NCBI GenBank assembly: GCA_963816985.1
Contig: CAWFMF010000004.1
Coordinates: 496,001-560,000, forward strand
Direction: 5' to 3'
Length of the DNA stretch: 64,000 nt
From: JAIVJM01 sp963816985
Lineage (GTDB): Bacteria; Acidobacteriota; Blastocatellia; Pyrinomonadales; Pyrinomonadaceae
The notes under the pieces were generated by a model. It did not search any database and was not told where the DNA came from. It saw only the letters and a list, made by a program, of their open reading frames with translations. The translations under genes were made by a program, and so were the position numbers. The stretch's first letter is position 1. Each line of letters begins with the position of its first letter. This document shows positions 25,123-33,143 of this stretch, in pieces.

Positions 25123-25670
25123 TTAAGGCTTCGGGATGGCGAAGAACTTGAACGTCAGCCCTTCCTCCGGCCTCTCGGCGTCGTAGCCGACCTCTTTAAG
25201 CACCCACTCGCGCAGGTTCTCCAACGACACAAACATGCTGTCATGTCGTCCGGCCTCCGCTTCGACGCGCCGCAGACATCAATCAGCAGGTACGTGAACT
25301 CACCCCGCCGTGTCACCAACAGGAGCTTTACGGCTTCAATCCTCGCCGCGCCCACCTTGTCGCCCAGAGCCAACACGTAACTGCGCCCGCGCTCGACGAA
25401 GGAGATGCTGCGCCCGTCGCGGCTGACTCTGAGACGCGTCTGAGCCGTCGAAGCCCCGCGCTGTTTCAAAACCCCGCCGCGAGTGATGACTGTAGGGGCA
25501 GGGCTTGTCCCTGCCCGCTTGGCATCTCTGAATTCAACGTTGCGCGCGCCGCTCGTGCGGGCAGGGACAAGCCCTGCCCCTACAGACTTGCAACACGCTC
25601 TTGGAGACGCGAGGGCAATCAACGCGACCGACGCGAACACCGCGACGACACGGAACGACGCGCGCATCAC
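25123..25670 (-). pseudogene. Secreted protein interrupted by a palindromic repeat and a frame break
   Basis: Signal peptide (Met-Met-Arg-Ala-Ser-Phe-Arg...), then in-frame translation of the dispersed 96-bp repeat at 25490-25585, which adds about 32 foreign residues including Val-Gly-Ala-Gly-Leu-Val-Pro-Ala-Arg. After it comes a domain with Ser-Arg-Asp-Gly-Arg-Ser-Ile-Ser-Phe and Tyr-Leu-Leu-Ile-Asp-Val. A missing base (or two extra) near 25275 breaks the frame; restored, the protein has 182 residues and ends in Lys-Phe-Phe-Ala-Ile-Pro-Lys-Pro at 25123. Overlaps the 25667 gene by four bases at its 5' end. Function unknown. Confidence 0.68.
25490..25585. repeat. GGGGCAGGG palindromic doublet, copy a
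   Basis: Two perfect 29-bp inverted arms (25490-25518 and 25557-25585) separated by 38 bases containing TTCAACGTTG. Total 96 bp, as in copy d. It lies inside the open reading frame of the secreted protein and is translated in one frame as the common spurious peptide Val-Gly-Ala-Gly-Leu-Val-Pro-Ala-Arg. Confidence 0.93.
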
Positions 25671-26089
25671 TTCGCCCCTTCTTTCTCCTGCCGCTCGGCG
25701 GGCAGCTCCACGTCGTAGGCGAGCACCATCTGCCAGCGACCGCCGCGCCTGACGAAGATGTCGGTGAAGGCTCCCCGGCCCACCTCTTCCTTCCCTTCCT
25801 CCGTCCGCACCGTGGCGACCTGCACGCCGGTGAGGACAGCCGTCTCGCCGTAGACGTTGACCTTGAGCCCCTCGCCCCGGACGGACAGAATCTCGAACGG
25901 GATGGAGGCGATGTTCTTCAGGAACGCCTCCTTCGAAAGCTCCTCGCCGACAGGCGTCCGGTACGCGAAGTCCGCGGCGAGGACGCGGCCCAGAGCCTCT
26001 CTGTCCTTCCTCTCAATCGCCGCCATCGTCTCGCGCTCGATTTCCAGAATCTCGCGCCGCGCCTGCTCGTCCGAGACAGTCTCGCCCAT
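25667..26089 (-). CDS. NTF2-like (DUF4440/SnoaL) protein
   Basis: 140-residue protein with a helical start (Arg-Arg-Glu-Ile-Leu-Glu-Ile-Glu-Arg), Asp-Arg-Glu-Ala-Leu-Gly-Arg-Val-Leu-Ala-Ala-Asp-Phe and C-terminal strands ending in Trp-Gln-Met-Val-Leu-Ala-Tyr. These match DUF4440-type NTF2-fold proteins, many with ketosteroid-isomerase-like or stress roles. No signal peptide. The ATGA overlap with the following gene (25667-25670) shows translational coupling. Confidence 0.8.
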   Translation of the reverse strand: MGETVSDEQARREILEIERETMAAIERKDREALGRVLAADFAYRTPVGEELSKEAFLKNIASIPFEILSVRGEGLKVNVYGETAVLTGVQVATVRTEEGKEEVGRGAFTDIFVRRGGRWQMVLAYDVELPAERQEKEGAK

Positions 26090-26205
26090 CCTGCTCTCCT
26101 CACGTTGCGGACGTATAAACGAAAAGTGCCGGGGCCGTCAGGAAGAACGTCGCGGCCAGAAGAAGCATTCGCGCCCTGAGATTTCTGAAAGTGAAAAGCG
26201 GTGAC

Positions 26206-27159
26206 TTACGCCGCCGCGCCGCGACCGAGGACGGAGAGGAGGCGGGCCGGGTGGTCGGTGATGATGCCGTCCACGCCCATCTCCTTCACGCTTCTCATCT
26301 TCTCTTCGTCGTTAATCGTCCACGCGTGCACTTGCAGGTTGAACTTCGTCCGGGCCGTCTCGACGAACTCCTTCGACAGCACCGGCAGAGAGAACAGCCT
26401 GAGCCTCTTGACCTCCGCCACTATCTCCGGCTTCAACTGGATGGCCTGCGCCTTCAAGGGCCGGTTCCTGATGAGGTACTGCCCCAGTTCCAGAGGCGAG
26501 GCCGAGGTCGCGACGCCCGGACAGTGAACCCGGAACTCGTTCAGGTAGCTGTGCGAGAACGAGGCGACGAGCACGTTGTCCGACATCTTCTTCGCTCGGA
26601 TGAGCGCGCAGAGCCTCGCCACCGGCGAGAGCAGCGCGGGCTTCATCTCGATGTTCATCCGCACGCCGGGGAAGGCTTCGAAGACTTCCTTCAGCGTCGC
26701 CACGGGGAGGTTCTTTTCTCTGAAGCGGTGAGTCTTGCCGCCGTCGTCCGTCCAGCGGTAGCCCGCGTTGAGCGCCTTCAGCTCCTTGAGCGTCATCAGG
26801 TTGACGAGCCCCCGGCCATTCGTCGTCCCGTTGACGGTGCTGTCGTGCATCAGCACCAGCTCGCCGTCGCGCGTCCGGTAGATGTCCATCTCCAGCATGT
26901 CCACGCCGAGCTTCAACGCCTCCTCGAAGGCGAACATGGTTTCTCCCGGCCACTGCAAGTCGCCGCCCCGGTGGGCGATAACCTCCGGTCGGTTCCTGGC
27001 CCGTGCGAAAAAGGGATGCGGTGCGACTTGCCGTTGCGAGACGTTCGGCGCGGCCTCGCCCGTCACGGAAGGAAGGAAGACGCTGCCGACGGCGGCGGCG
27101 GTCGCGGTCAACATCGCGGAACGCTTGATGAACGTGCGTCTGTCGTATGTCTCCTTCAT
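26206..27159 (-). CDS. Glycerophosphodiester phosphodiesterase, Tat-exported
   Basis: Hydrolyses glycerophosphodiesters to glycerol-3-phosphate and an alcohol. The 317-residue protein has a twin-arginine signal (Asp-Arg-Arg-Thr-Phe-Ile-Lys-Arg) and a hydrophobic stretch, so it is folded before export to the periplasm. The family motif Ala-His-Arg-Gly-Gly, the Met-Glu-Met-Asp-Ile-Tyr-like Glu/Asp ligands, Leu-Met-His-Asp-Ser-Thr-Val and Ile-Glu-Met-Lys give the catalytic histidines and metal ligands. It shares a four-base ATGA overlap with the GNAT gene at 27156. Confidence 0.93.
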   Translation of the reverse strand: MKETYDRRTFIKRSAMLTATAAAVGSVFLPSVTGEAAPNVSQRQVAPHPFFARARNRPEVIAHRGGDLQWPGETMFAFEEALKLGVDMLEMDIYRTRDGELVLMHDSTVNGTTNGRGLVNLMTLKELKALNAGYRWTDDGGKTHRFREKNLPVATLKEVFEAFPGVRMNIEMKPALLSPVARLCALIRAKKMSDNVLVASFSHSYLNEFRVHCPGVATSASPLELGQYLIRNRPLKAQAIQLKPEIVAEVKRLRLFSLPVLSKEFVETARTKFNLQVHAWTINDEEKMRSVKEMGVDGIITDHPARLLSVLGRGAAA

Positions 27160-27710
27160 GCATCCTCCCGCGGAGAGTCAGACGCTTGCGCGGCCACGTG
27201 CCCTATCCCGTAAACCAGCACCTCGTGCCCGAACAACTCCGCCCGCCCCTCAAGTTGTTCGCCGAGGCGTTCGGCGACTCGAATAGACGCCCGGTTGTCC
27301 GGGCGGATGAGACTGATGACGTGCGTCCGCCCCATCTCCTCGAAGGCGTAAGCGAGCGCGCGGCGCGCGCCTTCGGTCGCATACCCTCTGCCCCAGAATT
27401 CCCTTCCGAGCATCCAGCCCAACTCGAACCCCGGCCACCCCATCGGATTAAAGAAGCCTATCCGCCCGGCCAGCCGTCCGCTCGACTTCTCCTCGACGGC
27501 CCAGAGCCCGTACCCGCGCAGATGCCAGTGACCGATGATAAAAGCCATCTGCCGCCAGGCGTCAGGCCCGCGCAGAGGCTTTCCGTCTCCGAGGTGGCGC
27601 ACCACCTCCTCGTCGGCGCAGATGCGTGCGTAGTCATCGAAATCATCTTCCACGAACATCCGCAGGACGAGCCGCTCTGTCTCCAGCCGTGGGGCCAATG
27701 TCTTGAGCAT
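27156..27710 (-). CDS. GNAT N-acetyltransferase, RimJ/RimL type
   Basis: 184 residues. The N-terminus (Glu-Thr-Glu-Arg-Leu-Val-Leu-Arg) and the acetyl-CoA loop (Arg-Glu-Phe-Trp-Gly-Arg-Gly-Tyr-Ala) are typical of acetyltransferases that modify ribosomal-protein or other N-terminal amines. Cytoplasmic. The first gene of a coupled pair with the GDPD gene; the substrate cannot be told. Confidence 0.88.
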   Translation of the reverse strand: MLKTLAPRLETERLVLRMFVEDDFDDYARICADEEVVRHLGDGKPLRGPDAWRQMAFIIGHWHLRGYGLWAVEEKSSGRLAGRIGFFNPMGWPGFELGWMLGREFWGRGYATEGARRALAYAFEEMGRTHVISLIRPDNRASIRVAERLGEQLEGRAELFGHEVLVYGIGHVAAQASDSPREDA

Positions 27711-28085
27711 GCGGAGCGTGTCTCCTTAACGCCCGACGCCGGAGTTCAAACGCCGCCCGCGAGACAGCATTCGGCCCGCGCCGCGAGGGAGCATCTTGAG
27801 AGTGATGCCGTCGTCTTGTCGTGCGGGCCAAAATGGGTCGTCGGGCGCGGCGTTGCAGGAAGCAATGACGCCCGCCGACGCCGGGGTAGTTATTCAACGC
27901 GGGAAGGATAAATCAATGATGTGAGGAATGTCATCACGGGGATATGAGGAATGTCATCACGGGCGGCGGGCCGGGCGGGCCGTCTAACGTCTGCTCTCGG
28001 CGACGCGCCCGGCGATTTTTGTGGAGGATGACGGCGACGCTCCTCGCGCGTTAGGGTCGCCGGTTCGGTAAGTGTGTCTCAGGCG
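27711..28085. other. Intergenic region with a tandem duplication
   Basis: 375 bases between two leftward genes. It holds a 23-bp tandem pair (separate entry) and otherwise nothing clear. It should carry the promoter of the GNAT gene and the terminator of ada. Confidence 0.4.
27918..27963. repeat. 23-bp direct tandem repeat (two copies)
   Basis: Copies 27918-27940 and 27941-27963 differ by one base; each contains TGAGGAATGTCATCACGGG. The repeat lies in the intergenic region upstream of the GNAT gene. Confidence 0.85.
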
Positions 28086-29177
28086 TCAGCCGCCGTTTTC
28101 GTTGGCGTGCTCCTTGTCTAGCAACGTCTGCTTGCGTTCGACGCCCCAGCGGTAGCCGCTCAACTTGCCGTCCGCGCCGACGACGCGGTGACAGGGATTG
28201 ACGAGCGCGACCGGGTTGGTCGCGCAGGCGCGGGCGACGGCGCGAACCGCCTTGGCGTTGCCGATGCCTTCGGCAATCTCTTTGTAGGAGCGAGTCTCGC
28301 CGTAAGGGATGCGCCGCAGCTCCGACCAGACTCGAAGCTGAAAAGCCGTCGCCTGCAAGTCGAGCGGCAGCTCCAACGTCCGCCGCCGTTCGTCGAGATA
28401 CTCGACAATCGTCCGCACATGCTGCCGCAACTTGCCGTCGTCCGGCTGAAGCTCGGCGGCGGGAAATTCTTTCGAAAGATTCGCCTCCAACTGTTCCGCC
28501 GTGTCGCCGAAGGCGACGGCGCAGACGCCCTTTTCGGTCGCCGCGACGAGGAGCGTGCCGAGGCTGGTGTGCGCCGTCGTGAAGCTGATGTTGAGGCTCT
28601 TGCCTCCTCGGCGGTAAGTCGCCGGAGTCATCCCCATATTCTGCGCCGCCTTCTCGTAGAGCGCGCGGCTCGAACCGAAGCCGCTCTCGTACATCGCCGT
28701 CGTCACGTCCGTCTGCCGAACCTGCTTCTTGAAATTGTTCAGCCGCAGCGCGTCGGCGAACTCCTTCGGCGAGACGCCGAGCGTCTCTTTGAAGGTGCGC
28801 TGCAAGTGTGAAGGGCTGACGCTCAACTCCGCCGCCAGAGACTCCAAAGAGCTTTCCTCGCCCGGACTGTTTTCGATGAGCTTGCAGGCGCGGGTGACGA
28901 GTTCGGCGCTCGCGCTGCGCGCGACTTCGGCGCGCGGGCGACACCGCAGGCAGGCACGGAACCCCGCGCCCTCGGCTTCCGCGCAGGAGGCGAAGAACGT
29001 CGTGTTCTCGCGTTTCGGGAGGCGCGCGGCGCACGAAGGCTTGCAGTAGATTCCCGTCGAACTGACGCCGAAGAAGAACGCGCCGTCGAACTCCGAGTTT
29101 TTGGCTTTGACGATCTGCCAGCGCCATTCGCTGAGCTGCTTCTGTGTGGAAATTGCTCTTGTCATCACGAGAGGCAT
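28086..29177 (-). CDS. ada: Bifunctional Ada: transcriptional regulator and O6-methylguanine/phosphotriester methyltransferase
   Basis: Repairs alkylated DNA by moving methyl groups to its own cysteines and then activates the adaptive response. Domains in order: N-terminal zinc domain with the CysLysProSerCys...CysXXCys set and the methylphosphotriester acceptor (about 30-90), AraC-type HTH (about 95-185), ribonuclease-like and O6-methyltransferase domain with the Pro-Cys-His-Arg-Val-Val active site near residue 327. The length is normal. Start choice: an ATG at 29177 is used, an ATG at 29165 is equally possible; a TTG at 29186 is unlikely. Confidence 0.95.
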   Translation of the reverse strand: MPLVMTRAISTQKQLSEWRWQIVKAKNSEFDGAFFFGVSSTGIYCKPSCAARLPKRENTTFFASCAEAEGAGFRACLRCRPRAEVARSASAELVTRACKLIENSPGEESSLESLAAELSVSPSHLQRTFKETLGVSPKEFADALRLNNFKKQVRQTDVTTAMYESGFGSSRALYEKAAQNMGMTPATYRRGGKSLNISFTTAHTSLGTLLVAATEKGVCAVAFGDTAEQLEANLSKEFPAAELQPDDGKLRQHVRTIVEYLDERRRTLELPLDLQATAFQLRVWSELRRIPYGETRSYKEIAEGIGNAKAVRAVARACATNPVALVNPCHRVVGADGKLSGYRWGVERKQTLLDKEHANENGG

Positions 29178-29390
29178 TCTACGCAAAAGGCGTGCGCGCG
29201 TTCTATCCGATTTTTGCTTTCGAATTTATTTTTCAAACTCCCGGCCTCCGAGTCCGTGCTTTAATGGGCTCCAAGGCGCAAGCCGCCGGACGGGCGGCAG
29301 AAGAATCTTAGAGAGTCTGAATGCGCGGCGACTCGTCCCGGCGGAATCCGTCAGGGCCGTCAACATCCACACGCCCTTGAGGTTTCCCAC

Positions 29391-29974
29391 TTGGCACACA
29401 TCCCGGCAAAGGTCTCTGCCCTGCTGCGGGAACTCGCCGCGCAACTCCCCGTCATCCTTGGACGGAATCTGTTCGGCGTCTACCTCTACGGCTCGCTCAC
29501 GCAGAGCGCCTTCGACCCACGGCGCAGCGACGTGGACTGCATCGTCGTGACGCGGCGCGACATGAGCGACGCGCAGTTCAGCAGGCTCGGCGAGTGGCTC
29601 AAGCGCTCCGCCGAGTCGAACCTCTGGGTCGCGCGCCTGCAAATGCTTTTTCTCAACCGGGATGAAGTCCTCACGATGGACGCGCGAGCCTGCCTCTATC
29701 AATTCGGCGTCCTCAACCGCGGCACTTCGGACGGCAACCCCATCATCTGGATGAACGTGCTGAAGAGCGGCGTCGTCCTCTACGGCCCCCGACCGGAGAC
29801 GTTCGTCCCGGCCATCACGCCGCAGATTCTGTTCGAGGCTCTCGCGCGCGAGGTCGGCTACCTGCGCGAAGAGATAAGTGAGAAGCCGGAGAGCGAATGG
29901 CGCGACGTTCCGCACTACCGGGTCTATCAAAGAAGCGGGCAGGGACAAGCCCTGCCCCTACAAGTTTATGAGCC
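29391..29974 (+). pseudogene. Aminoglycoside-adenylyltransferase-like nucleotidyltransferase, 3' end lost at a repeat
   Basis: Nucleotidyltransferase with the Gly-Ser-Leu-Thr...Asp-Val-Asp core of the ANT(9)/DUF4111 group: Leu-Tyr-Gly-Ser-Leu at about 25-30 and Arg-Ser-Asp-Val-Asp-Cys at about 44-49. The start is a TTG at 29391. The native sequence ends at His-Tyr-Arg-Val-Tyr; family members continue with a C-terminal helical domain of about 90 residues. From there the frame runs into a single GGGGCAGGG repeat arm (29935-29963) and then the end of the convergent permease gene. A repeat-associated deletion has evidently removed the C-terminal domain. Confidence 0.72.
29935..29963. repeat. GGGGCAGGG palindromic element, single arm (copy b)
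   Basis: One 29-bp arm identical to the right arm of copies a and d (25557-25585, 41401-41429). No partner arm is present. It marks the point where the nucleotidyltransferase loses its normal C-terminus. Confidence 0.9.
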
Positions 29975-32644
29975 CTACTCGTATCTGAGCGCGATGAGCG
30001 GGTCAATGCGCGTCGCGCGTCGCGCAGGGATGTAGCAGGCGACGAGAGAGACGACCGCGAGGAGCACGACGATGGCCGCGAACGTCAGAGGGTCTGTGGC
30101 CTCGACGCCGAAGAGCAGGCTCGACATGACGCGCGTCAGCGCCAGCGCACCGGCGAGGCCGAGACCGATGCCGACGAGCGTGAGCAGGAGCCCCTGACGG
30201 AGGACGAGCATCAGGACGCGCGCGGGCTGCGCGCCGAGCGCCATCCGCAAGCCTATCTCGCGCGTCCGCAAAGTCACCGAGTAGTTCATCACGCCGAAGA
30301 TGCCGACCGCCGCGAGGATGAGCGCGAGCGCGGCGAAGAGCGTGAAGAGGAGCGTGTTGAAGCGCGCGCGGCCCACCGTGTCGGCCATCACCTGCTCCAT
30401 CGTCCGCACATCCGAGACGGGCTGGTCAGGGTCTATCGCGCGCAGTTCGCCACGCACCGCCGGAGTTATCTCCGCCGGGTCGCCGCTGGTGCGGACGACG
30501 AGCGTCATGAACGGGTAAGTGAGTTCCGGGTGCGGGAAGTAGACGGTCGGCTCCGCCTCGTCCGTCAGGCTGTCGTAACGCACGTCGCCGACGACGCCGA
30601 CTATCTCCGCCGGAGTGGGCTTCTCGAACATCGCCACGTCAAGGCGCTTGCCCAGGGCGTCTTCGCCGGGAAAATACTTCCGCGCCAGCGACTCGCTGAT
30701 GATGATGACGCGACGCGCTTCGGCGTCTTCGGCGTCCGTGAAGTTGCGGCCTCGCAGCAGCGGGATGCCCATCGCGCCGAAGTAGCCCCGGTCGGCCACG
30801 CGCACGTTCGTGCTCGGCCCCTCGCCCGGCGGCGGCGCGGGCTGACCCTCGATCTTGAAGCCGGTCGAGGAGCCGAGTCCGCCGTAGAGCGGCAGGAAGT
30901 TCACCATCCCGGCTGCGCGCACGCCGGGCAGCGAACGAACGCGCTCCGTGGCCTGACGGAAGAAGTTGACCAACTGCGCGTCCTCTTTGTACTTGCCGCC
31001 CGGCAGGCTGACGACCATCGTCAAAATGTTCTCCGTCTCGAAGCCGGTGTTGATGTTTTGCAGGCGACCGAAGCTCTTCACCATCAGCCCGGCGCTCGCC
31101 AGCAGGACGAGCGCCAGCGCGACCTCCGCGACCACGAGCGCGCTCCGCAGTCGTCCGCTCCGCGCGCTCTGCCCGCCGGAGCCCTTGCCCCCCTCTTTCA
31201 ACGAGTCGTTGAGATTGAGGCGCGTCGCCTCCAACGCGGGCGCGATGCCGAAGACGACCCCGGTCAGGAGCGAGACGGCCAGCGTCCAGCCGAGCACCGT
31301 GAGGTTGATGCCGACGCCCTGCAAGTTCACGAGGTCGCGCGGGCTGATGGCGACGAGCGCGCCGATGCCCCACCACGCGACGAGCAGCCCGACGCCGCTC
31401 CCCATGAGGGCGAGCAGAAGGCTCTCCGTCAACAACTGCCGGACGACGCGCGTGCGGCTCGCGCCGAGCGCCGTCCGCACCGCGATCTCTTTCTCGCGTG
31501 CGGCGGCGCGCGAGAGCATGAGGTTGGCGACGTTGGCGCACGCGATGAGAAGCACGAAGCCGACTGCGCCGAGCAGTATGAGGAGCGCGGGCCGGACGTT
31601 GCCGACGAACTGTTCGCGCAAGGGGATGACCTCCGAGCCGCTGCCCTTGTTGAACTGCGGCGCGTCCTGTTCGAGGCGGGCCATGATGGTCTTCATCTCG
31701 GCCTCGGCCTGCGCCTGCGAGACGCCGGGCTTGAGCCGCGCCACCGCCGAGAGGAAACGCCCGCGCGCATTGCTCTCCGGCCCTTCCAGATTCATCGAGA
31801 GTCTCGTCCAGATTTCGGCGGGCCGCGCTGTGCCCGACCTGCTCCGGATGTGCCACTGGAAGCCCGCGGGCATGACGCCGACCACGGTGCAGGCTACGCC
31901 GTTGAGCGTGATGGGCTTGCCGAGGACTTGCGGGTCGCCGCCGAACTGCCTCTGCCAGAGGCCGTGGCTCAGGACGACTTCGGGCGCGGCGGGGCTCGCG
32001 CCGTCCGGCGTCAGTCCGTGCCCCAGCACAGGCTCGACGCCGAGGACGCGGAACAGTTCCGGCGTAGCGAGTTGGACGGAGACCTCTTCCGGGTCGCCGC
32101 CGCCGCCGGTCATGCTGAGCCGCTGGTCGGAGAAGGCCGCCATCTCCTCGAATGACGTGCTCTGCTCGCGCCAGCCCAGATAGTTGGCGCGCGAAGTCGT
32201 GTTCTGCCGCCTGCCGTTCGGGCTCACTTCCCACAGCATGACGAGCCGCTCCGCGTCGCGGAAGGGCAGGGGCCGCAGCAGCAGCTCGTTGACGACCGAG
32301 AAGATGGCCGTGTTCGCCCCGATGCCGAGGGCGAGCGTCAAGACCGCCACGAACGTGAAAGCCTTGTGCTTGGCGAGCACGCGCGCGCCGTACCGAACGT
32401 CCTGCAAAAATGTCTCCATCACCCCGCCTCCACGCACCCCGTAGGCCACGTCCCTCAGACTGTCAAAATTGCCGAAGCTCAAGCGCGCCGCCCGCCGCGC
32501 TTCGCTCGGCGACATCCCGCGCGCGACGTTCGCCTCCGTCGCCATCTCGACGTGGGCGCGCATCTCTTCGTCTATGTCGCGGATGACGGCCTCGCGCCCC
32601 ATGAGAGCGCGGAGCCGTGCCGCGAGAATGTTGAGCCAACGCAT
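29975..32644 (-). CDS. ADOP-family duplicated ABC permease (MacB-like)
   Basis: 889-residue membrane protein with two MacB core/FtsX-like units. An N-terminal cytoplasmic permease-prefix domain (Arg-Asp-Ile-Asp-Glu-Glu-Met-Arg-Ala-His-Val) precedes two sets of periplasmic core plus transmembrane helices; the FtsX motif Arg-Glu-Lys-Glu-Ile-Ala-Val-Arg-Thr-Ala-Leu-Gly-Ala is followed by Arg-Thr-Arg-Glu-Ile-Gly-Leu-Arg-Met-Ala-Leu-Gly-Ala in the second. Such permeases are widespread in Acidobacteriota, usually with a PadR gene as here. No ATPase is beside it; a partner is elsewhere. Substrate unknown. Confidence 0.94.
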   Translation of the reverse strand: MRWLNILAARLRALMGREAVIRDIDEEMRAHVEMATEANVARGMSPSEARRAARLSFGNFDSLRDVAYGVRGGGVMETFLQDVRYGARVLAKHKAFTFVAVLTLALGIGANTAIFSVVNELLLRPLPFRDAERLVMLWEVSPNGRRQNTTSRANYLGWREQSTSFEEMAAFSDQRLSMTGGGGDPEEVSVQLATPELFRVLGVEPVLGHGLTPDGASPAAPEVVLSHGLWQRQFGGDPQVLGKPITLNGVACTVVGVMPAGFQWHIRSRSGTARPAEIWTRLSMNLEGPESNARGRFLSAVARLKPGVSQAQAEAEMKTIMARLEQDAPQFNKGSGSEVIPLREQFVGNVRPALLILLGAVGFVLLIACANVANLMLSRAAAREKEIAVRTALGASRTRVVRQLLTESLLLALMGSGVGLLVAWWGIGALVAISPRDLVNLQGVGINLTVLGWTLAVSLLTGVVFGIAPALEATRLNLNDSLKEGGKGSGGQSARSGRLRSALVVAEVALALVLLASAGLMVKSFGRLQNINTGFETENILTMVVSLPGGKYKEDAQLVNFFRQATERVRSLPGVRAAGMVNFLPLYGGLGSSTGFKIEGQPAPPPGEGPSTNVRVADRGYFGAMGIPLLRGRNFTDAEDAEARRVIIISESLARKYFPGEDALGKRLDVAMFEKPTPAEIVGVVGDVRYDSLTDEAEPTVYFPHPELTYPFMTLVVRTSGDPAEITPAVRGELRAIDPDQPVSDVRTMEQVMADTVGRARFNTLLFTLFAALALILAAVGIFGVMNYSVTLRTREIGLRMALGAQPARVLMLVLRQGLLLTLVGIGLGLAGALALTRVMSSLLFGVEATDPLTFAAIVVLLAVVSLVACYIPARRATRIDPLIALRYE

Positions 32645-32660
32645 CCGACCCCGTACCCCT

Positions 32661-32999
32661 CTATGAAGTCGCCTGCCGCATCTTCGAGACGGCGAGCACT
32701 AAGCGATCCCAGCTCTCTTCTTCGGCGGCCAGTTGCCGCCGCCCCGCCTTCGTCAGCGAGTAGAACTTGGCTCGCCGGCCCGTCTCGTTCTCGCCCCACT
32801 CCGCCGTCACCCAGCCCCTCTGCTCGATGCGGTAGAGCGCCGGGTAGAGCGAGCCCTGCTCGACATCGAGCATCTCGCCCGACATCTGGCGGATGCGCTG
32901 GATGACGCCGTAGCCGTGCAAAGGCCCTAAGGAGACGGCCTTGAGGATGAGCATGTCGAGCGTCCCTTGCAGGAGCGCCGCCTTCTGTTGTTCTGTCAA
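32661..32999 (-). CDS. PadR-family transcriptional regulator
   Basis: Winged-helix repressor of about 112 residues: Leu-Gln-Gly-Thr-Leu-Asp-Met-Leu-Ile-Leu-Lys is the standard PadR start, followed by Gly-Tyr-Gly-Val-Ile-Gln-Arg-Ile, Ser-Leu-Tyr-Pro-Ala-Leu-Tyr-Arg-Ile-Glu and Gly-Arg-Arg-Ala-Lys-Phe-Tyr-Ser-Leu-Thr. I place the start at the TTG 32999 because it follows a GGAGGG ribosome site with good spacing. The ATG at 33050 lies in the promoter -10 and would not be in the transcript. It probably represses itself and the downstream ADOP permease (17-base gap). A GTG at 33014 is an alternative. Confidence 0.88.
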   Translation of the reverse strand: MTEQQKAALLQGTLDMLILKAVSLGPLHGYGVIQRIRQMSGEMLDVEQGSLYPALYRIEQRGWVTAEWGENETGRRAKFYSLTKAGRRQLAAEEESWDRLVLAVSKMRQATS

Positions 33000-33031
33000 C
33001 TGTTTTCCCTCCACACGCGCAAAGGTCTCTT

Positions 33032-33077
33032 GCCTAGAGCGTCGAGGCATAATAGGCGTGGAAGCCTAGACTGTCAA
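33032..33077 (-). promoter_or_regulatory. Promoter/operator of the padR-permease operon
   Basis: On the minus strand TTGACA (33077-33072), 17-base spacer and TATTAT (33054-33049). Two copies of GCCTAGA (plus-strand 33032-33038 and 33064-33070) flank the -10, and the -35 lies in an AAGCCT/AGGCTT inverted repeat. This is a candidate PadR autorepression site. Confidence 0.72.
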
Positions 33078-33143
33078 GGCTTGCGTGATGACAATCCGGC
33101 GAGGGTCAATCCTCGACTTCTGTGAGGGCCGGAGGCGGGAGGC

